From: Jacaranda mimosifolia | Lineage: Eukaryota > Streptophyta > Magnoliopsida > Lamiales > Bignoniaceae | Assembly: GCA_018894105.1 (NCBI GenBank) | Contig: CM032127.1 | Coordinates: 33,158,260-33,222,259, forward strand | Direction: 5' to 3' | DNA: 64,000 bases | Part shown: piece after piece, positions 1 through 12,300 of the stretch | Layout: each line of letters starts with the position of its first letter | Position numbering within the stretch: the first letter of the stretch is position 1 | Position numbers and translations under genes: made by a program | Notes under the pieces: generated by a model | What the model was told of the DNA's origin: nothing | The model's database searches: none | What the model saw: the letters and a program-made list of their open reading frames with translations, nothing else

Positions 1-328
1 AGGATAAATACCTTGATTGCTCAAAATTCCAAGGTAGAATGGAGGAACACTTGAACACTTTAAAGTTATCTTCTTCTAGCCCAACGGTAACTCGGCAACT
101 TGGCAACATTAGCCGTATCAAACCACCTCCAAATTTGCTGAAATTTGGATACAACCTCCTTAACACCTTGGGGAAACTCCAATAAAATATTTAGAAAAAA
201 ATAAGATCTTCAAAAACAAAGCTATCCAATTGTCTAACCTCTAATGTGATGATCCATACACCATGAGCAAATCCAAATCACTTCTTAGTCAGCTTGAAAA
301 CTAAGGAGAGAAGAGAAGTTGAAGGTCG
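1..328 (-). repeat. CopL LTR fragment (U5 side), segment A
   Basis: This stretch reads on the minus strand as the downstream end of the CopL long terminal repeat. It resembles the minus-strand LTR at 22547 onward, for example in the part that reads as cctctaatgtg followed by ccacacacc-like sequence. At positions 1-20 the minus strand shows the conserved 5' splice-site-like motif CAAG/GTATTT found in this part of every family LTR. The segment stops at 328 where a plus-strand LTR starts. Its continuation is probably the minus LTR resuming at 19574, so it looks like one old LTR split by CopL-1. No coding sequence is seen. Confidence 0.65.
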
Positions 329-2467
329 TGTTGAAATATAACCCTGCAAGCCAATTAGATTAGCATTATAAACTATTTCACTTGTGATACAATATTGATT
401 AAATGATATTCTCTAAATGGCCATCTTCATCTTTTGCAACTATTTACTTCACTGGTATTTAGTTGAAGCCTTTAGATCACACAAGATTATGGGACTTGGT
501 CATGCACTAAATGGTGATCATGAAATAAATCTTACACGATCTTGATCTTAAATACTTCTAAGTCGTAGGATCTTATGAGACCAAGGGCATCTAAGATTCA
601 GATAGACTTGCACTAATGATGCATTAATTCAAATAGTCGGATATTGCTTCGTTTCATGAGCAGTGGCATATAAGATATATGTGCATGTTAGACAACAAGA
701 CACTGAAGACCCACTTGGAGAATCCACTGGGTAGTGGTAGTGGCAAATTCTCCAGCTTTTCCTAGTGCATATAATTAGTCTAATGACCTGACGATCCACT
801 CTAACCTTATGTTTAGGCCCACATGCTTTGACTTTTCCCTGACCACGTAGCGAGTCATTCGAGTAGAGATTGAGTATGAGCTACTTAGACATTCATGTTT
901 ATGAGATCCAAGATGGGATCTGACTCCTTGTCGTTGTGAAGGGAGAGTACATCTCATATGTATTATGTAATAATCGATTCCATGGAATCCTTGCATAAGG
1001 TAGCATGATAATTTGAAAAAGTAGTTTTCCAAAGATGAGGTCATATAGGGAATCAAACATTGAGAATAGAGACATAGTATCAAAGCTATTAGGGAGCCAA
1101 TAAATATCTTGCCCTAGGCCTCTTTTGGGAGATAGAAGATGAAAGAACCATATTTTCATGGCACGCGTAGAGCTAGAATGGTTCTCCAAAAGCATTCATT
1201 TTAGCTAACTAGATAGGCTCCATAGGCTTGAGGTTGGACATCGACCATGGAGATTGGGTATTCTTTAATCAATGGAGATTAATCGAATTGAATCGTTTAG
1301 TTTAAAGGAGTTTAAACTAAAGTGAATATTTGATATTCCAAAGTCACAAAGAGTAGTGAGCCCGTGTCCAATGAATGGTAGAACCTAACGAGTTGCACAT
1401 AAAAGCCAATTGCTTATCCTAGCAATGAAGAAGAACTTTCTAAAAATTGAAAAAATTCCTACATGACCGATTTGGAGGTGACCGAATGACACAAATGCTG
1501 TGGTCATTTTTTGCTTAATCAATTTAATTGTTAAACTAATCTAATTAATTTAAGGAGTTAAATTGAGACCAATAATTAAGGAATTAATTATTTGGTGCCA
1601 CATGACTATCAATTAGTCAAGTTAATTAGAGGGTTAAGTTAATGGTTGGTAGCTTAAGGTGTTAAGCTAATTTACTTAAAGAGTCAAGTCAAGATAATTA
1701 ATTAAATTAAAGGAGTGTAATTTAATTAAAATAGAGAATTAATTTTAGAGGGAAAATTCAAATGAAATATTTATTTGGTGTGAATCAGAATTTATTTGGA
1801 TGGCATTTCATAAGATGAAATGAAGATTCCAAATGAAACTTAAATGCACACAAAATTCAAATTCAAATCCAATGCCAACTTGTAATGCAAGTTGGCGGTC
1901 ACCGCTTGAGGAAGGTGTGATACCGCCTTGGCATCACACTATCCTCACTTTATATATAGATATAGAGGGAAAAAGATGCAGCAATTAAGAAACAATAAGG
2001 AAGAATTAGATTCTCTCCACTTTTCCCTCCAATCTTCAAGTGTTGCATCATATGTTGAAGCTTCACTTTCATTTCTCCTACCTCCACGATTGGATTGCTT
2101 GCCTTTGGAGATCCAATTTCTAGCAGCAACTTGGAGGTAGTTCTAGGTGGACTTTTTGAGTTTTGATTAAGCAAATTTTTGGATTGTAGAACCATCAAGA
2201 TATTGTGGAGTTCCAATGAAATTTTGAGCTCAAACAAAATTCATTTGGCAGGGAAAATCTGGTCGCTACTTTCCTGCGCTGCTACAAGATAGTTTTTGAA
2301 AAGTTAAAGGCTTTCTTATTGCTTCCTTGGTTTTTTATCAAAACAAGGTAATCTTCATACCAAATCTAAATCAATGACATATTTAGATCTTTGTTATCAT
2401 CTACAACCTAGTTAATATCCATTTTTAATGGTTTGATTATTGGATCATATGGCTATATGTGATTTCA
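329..2467 (+). repeat. 5' LTR of CopL-1
   Basis: The LTR starts with TGTTGAAATA and ends with TTTCA, 2 bp before the primer-binding site. It is 2,139 bp long. In order it holds the AT-rich string of short inverted repeats in U3 (about 1500-1760), an imperfect inverted repeat around 1915-1945, a TATATATAGATATAGAGG promoter core at about 1950-1970, and a splice-donor-like AAG/GTAATC at 2349. The same layout recurs in every other CopL LTR in the window. Two short reading frames inside it are chance frames. Confidence 0.88.
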
Positions 2468-2469
2468 AG

Positions 2470-2482
2470 TGGTATCGGAGCC
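2470..2482 (+). other. Primer-binding site of CopL-1
   Basis: TGGTATCGGAGCC lies 2 nt after the LTR end. It matches the complement of the 3' end of plant initiator tRNA-Met (TGGTATCAGAGCC) with one change. This fixes the LTR boundary and the plus orientation of the element. Confidence 0.88.
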
Positions 2483-4426
2483 TAATTCATGCTATGATTT
2501 GAATCTTTTGATTGATTGATTCATGTGATGAATTGATCAAAATCACTAAATACTTGATCCTTGCTATAGATTTGAGTGTTCGGATAATGTTGTATGTGAC
2601 TCTTTGATTGATGAATTGAAATTATGCTAATATATGTTTTAATGTGTTAATTTATATGTTGAGCATGTTTTAATTCATATTGCTAATGCTGACTGTCGAT
2701 TTAGCATTAGTTTTTGTTATATGTTGATATTGCATGTTGTTTATGGCTTAGGTATTTTAGTCATTTTTAGATCCAATATGATTGGAGTTTGTTGGAGATT
2801 TTTGAAGAATATAATTTTTACTCAAACTTATTTTTGAAAGCATGATTGAACATTTTTTTCATTTTAAAAGGTGTTTTGAATTTGAAATTTCATCTATATT
2901 GTGTGATCTAAGGTTTAGATAAGTTCTAAATTTTTTGGTGCACAAAAGTTGAGCTAAAATCCACTTGAACCATTCAAAACCACAAAATAGAGTAGCTGTC
3001 GCCCATGGCCAGGCAGCAGGTGTGCTGGCCCGTATGGCCGTGCGCCTAGGCTAGGTGATAGCATGGCAGTTTTGTGTTTGAGGATTTTGAGTGTTGATTT
3101 TTAGTTCCTTAAGTGACCAAAAGTGTTTTGCATAACACATAATAGATGCATAGATGTTGTGCAAGTTCTCAAAATTATGTTTGATACTTTTGAATGCTTT
3201 TAAAAATTCGTTAAAGTTAATATTCAGTTTATGGAATAATTGTTATGGTTTCTCTTGCTTGGCCAATTAATTGTTTATGAGATAAGCATTTAATTGTTGG
3301 AATTAATTTCTAATTCTAGATTTATTTATTGTTCCTTTAATTGTTGAATGAATGATGAATGAATGAGCATCTAATATTGATTTATTTATTTCAAATTGTT
3401 GAAAATGGTTGTATTAAAATAAGACTTGCATGCCTCTTAACTTCTATGTTGTAAGTGTTGTGAGAATAGAATCAATAGGAGTAAGGATTTCTTTCTTTTA
3501 TAAATGTTACAAGAAGTAAATAAGATCATTAGAGGCATGAAGATCCAAGAAGACCTATAAATGTATGAGGATACACTAATGTATTAGCTAGATTTAATCA
3601 ACCCGCTTAAAATCAACTAGGTGGTACACCTATGGCTCTAAGTGCACTATTTGGTTAAGCTCATGGTCATCCCACCCTAGGAGCATGCTAGGCGTATTTA
3701 TTTATTTATGCTTTCCATATCCTATTGATGTATGTGATGCATGGATTAGGATATAGAAAACCTAATTAAGAAGAAAAAAATGATAAGATCTTTGCAAGCA
3801 AGAAAAACCCTCCACTTAGAATGTCTAACTGATCTCAATATTAAGTCAAAATGGATATAAGTTATTAAAACTCCTTCTACCAATAGTACATTCCATGAAG
3901 ACTCTATCGATTTTGTGTGATGGCACTCGGTTGTGGGGGTCACACTTAGGAGGAAAGCTATGAGCATATACTTAGCATACGATGCACCTTTGATTTGAGA
4001 ATGCCCACGTATTGGCATTTAGCCACGGGGGATGTCGTGACACTGTCTCAAGTCAAAAGTATGATTTGTAGGTTCAACTTAACACGTAGTAGTGTAGATG
4101 GCACACGGTCACGTGGGTCTACATGAAAAGTGAGGCAAAATATATCAAGAGTTGCATAGAAATGCAATTAGCAAAGGTTGCTTACCCTTCGATTGGTTGT
4201 GGATGGCACTCACGGGGGTCCACTTCCAAGTCCTTGGGATCTTGATTCTCACGAGGAAATATAATTTCCCAAATTCTTCTAGGGGGTGAAGAATTTGATA
4301 AAATAGTAGGAGGTAAACATGCTTGAAAGACCATGAACATATTTTTTTTTTAGATATCAATATTCAGTCATATGCTTATACTCTTTTTTTTGCCTCTTGT
4401 AGATTTTTGAAATCTTCAAAAGAAAA
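2483..4426 (+). other. Leader of CopL-1 (noncoding, structured)
   Basis: Nearly 2 kb separate the primer-binding site from gag and hold no credible gene. Visible landmarks are a GC-rich island (2990-3070), a stem-loop with a 12-nt loop (3617-3654), and three short stem-loops with related loops but different arms (3915-3945, 4093-4123, 4199-4223). A pyrimidine tract with TTGTAG ends at 4402, 25 nt before the gag ATG. The leaders of CopL-2, -4 and -5 hold the same landmarks in the same order, except where CopL-2 has a deletion. Confidence 0.7.
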
Positions 4427-5260
4427 ATGGTAAAGAATCCGCTTCACAATATTTTGGAAAAACTTACAGGGCCAAACTTCCCTGATTGGTTGAGAAATCT
4501 CAAAATCATTCTTGACTTCAAAAAGAGGACCTATGTCCTTGATCAAAGTTCATCAGACATTAGGTGATGATGCCACTAATGAACAGTGGGAATTGTTTGC
4601 TAAGTTTGTAGATAATGATCTACAAGTGAGATGCCTTATGATAGCTTCTATGACTAATGAGCTCCAAAAGACTCATGAGTATATGAAGCATTCAAGTGAG
4701 ATCCTTGTGAGCCAACAAGAGTTGTATGATGTACCAACCAAGTACTAAAGGTTCACTCTGTCTAGAGCTCTTTAGGTTAAGAATCATTGAGGGTTCAAAC
4801 GTCCATGATCATAGGCTTAAGATGATATGACTCACCGAGAAGCTTGGACAACTTAATGTTGTGATGGACAATGACCTATATGTAGATTTGATTCTACAAT
4901 CATTATCCTCTTTGTTCGACCAATTCGTTATGAGCTTTAATATGTCCAAGCAAGAAGTAACGATCAACGAATTGATGAACATGATTGTGACCGCCGAGGT
5001 GATGGTGAAAAAGGAAAAACCTCTTATGCTTGCTTCCTCCTCAAAGTTGAAGGGCCTTATGTGTCATAAGAAAAGAGGCAAAATGAAGAAAGGTTCTTTT
5101 TCTAAAGAGAAATAACCAGGTTCGGGGGAGTAAAGAAAAAGAAAGAGAGTAAAACCGAAGTGAATTGTTTCCACTGTGTTGAGAAGGGGCATTAGAAAAG
5201 GAATTGAAAAGCTTACCTTGCAACTCTTGAGAAGGGTATGTACTTAATTTAAGTGCACTT
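4427..5260 (+). pseudogene. CopL-1 gag (broken)
   Basis: The ATG at 4427 opens with M-V-K-N-P-L, matching the starts of the other CopL gag copies. The product would be the capsid/nucleocapsid protein. The frame breaks after about 45 codons. Matching sequence then continues in shifted frames at 4512-4748 and 4861-5115, including the LILQSL and NMSKQEVTINELMNM-like stretches shared with CopL-2 and CopL-5. A CCHC zinc-knuckle remnant lies near 5163-5205, where a TAG follows the GH of the knuckle. Several frameshifts and stops mean no complete Gag can be made. Confidence 0.75.
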
Positions 5261-6500
5261 GATGACTAATTCTTCCCCATGGGTATTTGATACCGTATGC
5301 GGTTCTCACCTATGTAATTCATTACAGGTATGGAAAGAAGAAAGAGTTATTGTGAAGGGAATATGATACTCCGCCTTAGAAATGGAGCAAGAATTGCCAC
5401 CATGGTCTAAGGTATAATCAAGTTAGACTTGGGGAATGCTTGCATTGTACTTGATCCAATTTATTATTACCCCACCTTATGGAAAACGATATTTCTATTT
5501 CCATTCTTGATAATGAAGGGTATGGTTTTTGAATATCGAACGGGATGTTGAAGGCATTAAAGAATCGTTCTTTAATTGTGCAAGGTACATTATATAACAG
5601 ATTGTACATACTTGATTCTCAACCTCCACTTATGTATATTCAATCAAGCAAAAGAAAATTAGATAACCAAGAAGATGCCATAATTTGGAGTAAAAGACTT
5701 GGACTTATTTCTAAAAGTAGGATGAATAAGTTAGAAGCTCTCAAATCACTAAATGGTAGCGGCATTGAGAACCTTCCTGCTTGTGAATCTTGTTTAAAGG
5801 AAAAAATGACTAAGGTTCCTTTTATAGGACAAACGGAGAGCACCACAAGTCCTTTGGATTTGATCTGTATGAATATTTGTGGTCCAGTGCGATAGGAGGA
5901 TATTCATATTTCATCACCTTTACTGATGATTATAGTTGGTTCGGACATGTGTATCTTATGAAGGACAAGTTCGAAGCTTTCGAAAAGTTTAAAAAGTATA
6001 GGAATGAAGTAGAAAACCAAAAGGGACTTAGTATTAAAGCTCTTCAATCGAGTCGAGGGAAAGGAGAATACTTAAGTTTTAAATTCTTGGGTTATCTAAA
6101 GGAGAGTAGGATTGTCTCTTAATGGACTCCACCTAGCACACCCCAACATAATAGAGTAGAAAATAGGAGAAATCATACCTTGTTGGACATAGTACGTTCC
6201 ATGATGATCTTTTTCGATGTGCCCATATCCTTTTGGGGATACGCCTTAGAAATGGCGGCAAGGCTACTAAACTTAGTACCCTCAAAGTCGGTGACAAAAA
6301 TACCGCATGGGATGTGGTATGGCGAAGCATGCTCATGCCATAACTTACATGAAGTGGTTAGTGGGAGACAAGTTGGATAGTATATCCATTTTTTGCAAGT
6401 TTGTGGGATACCCAAGAGCGTTTTTGGGTTATTACTTTTATGATCCCTCAAAACAAAATGTGTTTGTCTCGAGGAACACCCACTTTTTGGAAAAGTAATT
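5261..6500 (+). pseudogene. CopL-1 protease-integrase region (broken)
   Basis: Protease similarity starts near 5283 (the W-V-F-D-T type motif followed by GSHLCN). Integrase follows from about 5690 to 6500. In the N-terminal zinc motif the H-x4-H positions read S-K-R-L-G-L, so both histidines are lost. The first catalytic Asp region reads M-N-I-C-G-P, with Asn in place of Asp. The second Asp region (TFTDDYSWFGH) is recognisable. Stops interrupt at about 5894 and 6120. The C-terminal FVGYPR...GYYFYDPS block, typical of the copia integrase tail, is kept at about 6400-6450. Confidence 0.72.
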
Positions 6501-6689
6501 TTTATTAGATAGAAGTGGCGTTGTTGTTGAACTTGATAAAGTTCAAAATGATCAACAAATCTCATAAGTGGTGGTAACAAATGAGCAACAAGAGCCTTAC
6601 ACACAACCACTAAGAAGGTCGGACTAAATCAAGAAGCAACTCAAAAGGTTTGGATTTCTTCATGAGATGGACCAATCGAATAGTGATCA

Positions 6690-7370
6690 ACCTATAAGGA
6701 AGCTATGTTGGACATAGATTCAAGACATTAGCTTGATGCCATGAAATTCAAAATGGACTCCATGTACTCCAACAAAGTATGGACCTTGGTTGATCCACCA
6801 GAGGGAATTATTTCTATTGGTTGAAGTGGATCTATAAGTGAAAGCTAGGAGTCGATGGAGAGGTAATGACCTTTAAGGCGCAACTAGTGGCAAAAGGTTA
6901 CACTTCAAGACTCGATATCGATTTAGAGAAAACCTTTCCACTGGTTACAATACCTAAGTCTATTCGGATTTTACTTGCCATAGCCACATATTATGACTCT
7001 GAGATATGGCAAATAGATGTAAAAACTACTTTCCTCAAATGGAAACATTGAAGAAGAAATTTATATAGAGCAACCACAAGGTTTTACATCCAAGGGGAGT
7101 GAGCAAAAAGTTTGCAAACTCTAGTGAGCATCTCGAAGTTGGAACATACATTTTGATAAGACAGTCAAATTGTTTAGCTCAGTAAAAAATGTGTATAGAC
7201 CTTGTGTGTATAAGAAGGCTAGTAGGAGTAGCATACATTTTATCGTGCTTTATGTTGATGACATTCTTCTCATTGGGAATGAGAGAGAAATGTTAAAGTG
7301 TACTAAAGCATGGTTATCTACTCAATTCTCTATCAAGGATTTGGGAAAATCATCCTACGTATTGGGAATA
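6690..7370 (+). pseudogene. CopL-1 reverse transcriptase, truncated by gypsy insertion
   Basis: Copia RT blocks are readable in several frames: TFKAQLVAKGYTSR (6866 on), the IWQIDVKTTFL first-aspartate block (about 7005-7035), and an intact YVDD box at about 7249-7260 (LYVDDILLIGNE). The sequence stops at GIHI, exactly where the gypsy LTR begins. The rest of RT and all of RNase H are missing apart from 6 bp after the insertion. Confidence 0.8.
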
Positions 7371-7375
7371 CATAT
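7371..7375. repeat. Target-site duplication CATAT, left copy
   Basis: CATAT here and CATAT at 19522-19526 flank the gypsy element directly. Removing the element and one copy rejoins the copia RT sequence as it reads in CopL-2 (GGGAATACATATCTATAG). Confidence 0.88.
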
Positions 7376-8200
7376 TGTTCACACAAATTTCATTGTCTGC
7401 AAAAATTAAATCACAAGACAAAGAAAGATAATGGACAAATTGAATTTATATTGAACAATATATGAGAATTACAATTTATCAGAGAAAAAATATATAAATT
7501 CCCTAACAAACTAATCCCCTGATTCTTCTCCCAATATATATGATCCAAAGGCTTGAAGCTTGTTCTTGGATATGTAGTGTAGTATCCTTTGACTTGATAA
7601 AACAACACTATGAGATTTCTTTGAACTCAAACCTTGACTCTAAGATCAACAGACTTGATGCTTCGAAGAGGTATAGGACCTTCGCGATAACAATATGTCA
7701 TCACAGCAAAAACTTGAAGACTCGAGTCTTGGACTTGAGAATATGTAGATATGAGAATATGAATATAAGAATATGAGGATATGAGAATATCCATATAAGT
7801 CTCCAATCATTCCTTTATATAGGTGCTCAGTAGGAGACTTCGAAATAACTTGAACTCATTTAATAATTATCTCTTTGATGTACATTTAAAAGATAATATC
7901 AAACATTCTTGACTTGATTGGTCCACGTACATGGATGCGACACGTGTCCCAACTTGATTAGCTTGAGAGTGCTGGGCCACCAGATTTGATTTGATTGACA
8001 TGAGACATCTCCATCTTGACACTTCTCAACATTTGATTTGTATAAAATAAATATTAAAATATTAATTAAAAATTAACTATTCATCATTTGGAATCAAACT
8101 TAATAAATTCCAATACATAAAAATAAAATTTTAAATTAATAATTAATATATTATTTACCCATGTCAATTTTTAATTGGCCCAAAAATTAAACTGTCTACA
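7376..8200 (-). repeat. 3' LTR of the Tat element
   Basis: This copy is 825 bp and on the plus strand runs from TGTTCACAC to GTCTACA. It is longer than its partner at 18744-19521, mainly because of about 49 bp of AT-rich sequence near 8045-8093 that the other copy lacks. Around 7737-7790 it carries a short degenerate GAATATGA-type repeat. Confidence 0.88.
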
Positions 8201-8214
8201 AATGCCCCCTCGAG
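8201..8214 (-). other. Polypurine tract of the Tat element
   Basis: The minus strand reads CTCGAGGGGGCATT directly before the 3' LTR. This is the expected position and composition for the plus-strand primer of reverse transcription. Confidence 0.75.
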
Positions 8215-8900
8215 ACTTGTTCATGAATGATGTCTTCCAATACATTCGTGAGTGAATAAGTCATGATAATTATTATATATATATTTAAATACATATATAT
8301 ATATAACATATGAACATTTAAAGTTTATATACATATATATATATTGGGGCCCACACAATTTTAGCACTATGCTACTTTAACTCCTGCAAAATGAAGACAA
8401 CAACTTCAATGCTACTAAATTAAACTAGGCCACCAAGCAAGCTCATCATTTTCGGTTTTAAGACTTACAAACCAAAAAAAACATTCCTTCTACACATGTG
8501 GCCTTCCACAATCACCATTTTTTTCTTCATTACGTGCCATGTTAATTATTCCATGTTGCTGGTGCTTCTAAGCTCCAATAGAAAGACTAAGAGATTTAAC
8601 AAGACTGAGATTCTAACTTTACGTCATGGGCCTGCCTTAATCACCTTGCCACATAAACTTTTCCCCTACTGCTGTTGTTTCCATTTCATAGTTGCTGCTG
8701 CCATTTATATATATATATATATATATAGAGAAGCCTGCAAAACCCGGGCCAACTTATCCTCCCAACCAGCATGCAGAGTCCAACTTTTTTAGGAATTCAA
8801 ATTACTGCTGCCATTAAAAGTAATCTGGTTTGTCAAATCCAATTGACTTTAATCAAGACTTAATCTCCTAATTACATTGGGAATCAAGAAAAAATAAACA
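8215..8900. other. Tat 3' region between PPT and PMD promoter
   Basis: No gene is supported here. The stretch is AT-rich with TATATA runs near 8275-8345 and a (TA)n tract at about 8707-8728. A 98-codon open frame at 8496-8792 runs through the (TA)n tract and resembles no protein I recognise. Confidence 0.6.
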
Positions 8901-8901
8901 C

Positions 8902-8909
8902 TATAAAAG
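8902..8909 (+). promoter_or_regulatory. TATA-like box upstream of the PMD gene
   Basis: TATAAAAG lies about 400 bp before the PMD start codon and about 250 bp before a predicted 5'UTR intron. It points toward the PMD gene, opposite to the element's own LTR promoter. It is a motif match only. Confidence 0.45.
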
Positions 8910-9156
8910 GAAGACTTCTCAGGACAAACTTGGAGATAATATGAAATTTTGAGTTGAAATTTTCTAGGCTTATTCACTTCTCAAATCAATCAACCACTTT
9001 CTTTTTTGTCCCTACACACCAATTGTTTGAAGAAAATACTCATAGAGTTTTTTATTCCAACATAGCTCAAAAGAGAATTTCTTGGGCTCTCCTAGCATTC
9101 ATCAATAGAAAATTCTTATCAACACATAGCAAATACACAAATTTTGAAAACTTCAA

Positions 9157-9274
9157 GTAAGTCATCAAATTAAGAGATGTTTTTTTTTAATATCTTTGTA
9201 TTTTCTTGTTCATTCCCCCTTTCTTTTATATACTTTCTCAAGTTTTCTTTTCTCTTTCTTTTCTTTTGTTGCAG
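9157..9274 (+). other. Predicted 5'UTR intron of the PMD gene
   Basis: A strong donor (CAA/GTAAGT at 9157) is followed by a long T/C-rich tract and an acceptor (TTGTTGCAG, ending 9274), 38 bp before the PMD ATG. The 118-bp length and T-rich content fit a plant intron. It is inferred from sequence only. Confidence 0.5.
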
Positions 9275-9312
9275 TTTAGGAAACATAACCCATTCCTGAT
9301 CAACTCGTGAAG

Positions 9313-12300
9313 ATGTATATTGAGGATCACACAGAGCCATCTCCATGTATTATCATTAGGAACGACAAAGACAACCTCAAAGTTAAAAGTACCAGATTAG
9401 TCATCCATAAATCGGCCAATGATGTTCTTCGTTCCATACCTCAATCTCCAAATAATTCCATACATATTCAAGAGTGGTCCGAGGAAGTAACAAAGGAAGT
9501 GATTGATCCATGTTCTGGCATTACATCTCGCTCTAGGATACTTCTCTTGAAGTCCTCTCTTCATGATGCCAAAGCTATTAGTTTGGAGTTTTTATTTGCT
9601 AGTTATCATTCCAACATTGACGGACGCTCGGTGAGAATTCCTGTATCAAGGTTTAGCGAAGTATCTTTTCATGTAGATTATTGGGAATGGATAGAGGATG
9701 TGCTAGGCCATCATGCAGATGTGCTTCATCAGGCTAGGATCTATACAGCAGTCCATGCCTCACTCTTCACATATGTTTGTCATAAGAACATCCTCCAAGC
9801 CTTCCTTGAGCTATGGTGTCCTTCCACGAACACTTTGTATACTGCTACTGGTGAATTTTAAATTTATTTATGGGATCTTCGTGTACTTGGTGGATTGCCT
9901 ATTCGTAGAGTTTTCTATGATGAAGCTATCCCTACTACAAAAGGGCTACTTGGTGATGATAGACATGGTCCTTCTCAACCATGAAGCTGCAAGTATCTAT
10001 TTCTGGCTTACCATATGCTTCCAAAGGACTCTGATGGTGTTCCTATTTCTGATTGGATTAGCTTTTGGTTTAAAGGACCAACGAGATATGCGGAGCCCCC
10101 TTTGTGGTCTTCCCAAAAGAGGTCTACTGAGCCAAAGATCTCTCATAATCCATGTGGAAAAATCGATGCATTACTTTTGCCTCGCACCAAGGAATATGAT
10201 GGGCCATTTATGATATTGGAGATTGAAGAAGATGTTAGAAGGGAGACTTACTTGGCTGCTTTTCTTTCATGCTGGTTATGCAGTTTTGTTTTACCACATC
10301 GGAAAGCAAATCTGATTTGTGCTACTGTTTTCAAGGTTGCTAGTAGAATGGCAAATGGTAATTGTTTTTCTCTTGCAATTCCTGTATTGGCGGGCATCTA
10401 TCGTGGTTTAAGGAATATATCAACTTCGCCAAATCTTCAGGAATCTTCTTCTATCTTTCCCATTCATTATGTTTACAGTTAGATAGGGCACATTACTTTG
10501 TCACTCATTTTTTATCAAAGATTGATGTAGGAGGAGTTGAGATGGTTAAGTATGTGGGGGAAAACATGGCCAAATATTTTGATCTTTTAGAGGCACAAGA
10601 TTTGTTCCTCAGTATCAATCTTTCAGCCATTCAAATTCTATGCTCACTTCCATGCAAGTAGTTCACAGTAATAGATGGTCCATGTATATCAAATAGTTAG
10701 AAAGACCTTTTTGTGGCTTTACGTTCCAGCTATTTGACATTTCGATGTTGAAAAGAGCATATCATTGAAGCGTATAGCCCTCATCGATTCAGTCAGTAAT
10801 GTAAATTTTGTCAACATGTCCCGAGGAACTTAAAGAAAAAGATTCTTACTTGTGATTTGCACGAGCTTGTTCAACTCTGGCAGTCATGTACTTTACTGAA
10901 CACATCTCACAAACTTATCATTCCCGGCAATACTTCTTCCTTTCCATTGGCCATAAAGAAATATGTAGATTGGTGGGACAAACACTGGAAGACTTTACAA
11001 ACAAAAAGTACTAAAATTGTTCTCAAAGTTAATCAAAAAGATGTGGAATCAACTTCTGGCCAAGTCAATCAATTTGGGGAGAGAATTGAACATTATTCAT
11101 CTAAGCTTAGGCATTATCGAAAGAAGCTTTCTCATTCTAAACAAGCTTTAATGGAAGATCCCAAAAATAACTCAGCAGCTTCACATCTTCAAAATCCTGT
11201 TGTTTTATGGCAAATTAAAGGAGGGAATTCGGCGTCTAAGGAGTATAATATTGCTGACCATACCAAATTGCCATCTAAAAGACGTAGTTTACTCAATGTT
11301 TCATCCCCCACTAATGTTCTATTGGAAAGAAATGAAATAATCTCCGTACTTTCTTACTCAAATGATGACTCCAGCAACCAATGTATTCTTAAGAAGAAAC
11401 CAAAGGTTTTGGATTTAGATAACATCAGTATTAACTCAAATTTATTTGCAGAGGTCCTAAGTTCTTCTTTACCTTTAGATGAACTAGCAAAATATGTGAA
11501 GTTATTATATTTATTAAATTTTTTTTTCATATATATATTTGCCAATCCTTTACACTAATCTCTTTTTTTTTCTTTTTTTTTTCAGCTTGCAGATCTTGAG
11601 ATACCAGTCCCAATTACATCAGAAGGTAGTGTTGGCTCGATTAATGGAATTCATCCTTTTAACTTGCTTGAAACAATCACTCCTCAACCTATTGATGATG
11701 GCATGCAAGCTACTCATGATACTGCTAATTCCAACAAGCAACGAAAGGTGACATTACCTGAAATTGCGAATGACAATGCTTTTGCTGATAAAGACAAGCC
11801 TAAAAAGACATTTAAAGCTCCATGTTATACACTTCCAGTTGCTAAAGTTTCTAAGTTTTGTCCTCAAGTTATAAAGACTGAGACTGAGCAGATGTTACTC
11901 AAATTCTATTGGGAACGCATATGTCAAAAAATCATGAAAACTCCATTTCAGCAATTCTTAGGGATAAAACCAACGATTGATGATTTGATTGCAGAGATGA
12001 GATTATACATAAAAAACATATCATCTTTGGAGAACCACTTGAGATCTTTCTTTGAGGGTGCTTCCAACTACACAAGGTTAAGTCGAACTCTATTAAAAAA
12101 AAAACACAAGAAACCCATGAGAAAACACTATTTTTTGCACAACATGATCTATTTGAGGCCGAGGCAATAGAAAGTGAAAGAGTTAAAGAGGTGAATAGCC
12201 TTAAGGATGAACTTCTTCAAATCTCCAAGCATCAAGAAGAATTAAGAATGTGACTTGCCGAGTTAAGCAGTAAGGAAAAACTTGCAAACTTATCACTCCA

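Noticed and set aside
2470..2482. tRNA-Met-like match considered as a tRNA gene
   Set aside because: Only 13 bp match, exactly after an LTR. This is a primer-binding site, with no cloverleaf around it.
3746..4018. 90-codon minus-strand frame in the CopL-1 leader
   Set aside because: It lies antisense over the spaced stem-loops. Homologous leaders do not keep it open, apart from a short chance match at 48495-48749.
3915..4223. Spaced repeats considered as a CRISPR-like array
   Set aside because: There are only three units with unequal spacing and different arms, in a eukaryotic retrotransposon leader.
8496..8792. 98-codon open frame on the plus strand ahead of the PMD gene
   Set aside because: It includes a translated (TA)n tract, has no recognisable domain, and lies in element noncoding DNA.
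9313..10482. PMD frame considered as an intact host gene
   Set aside because: It lies wholly inside the Tat element and has three in-frame stops plus frameshifts.
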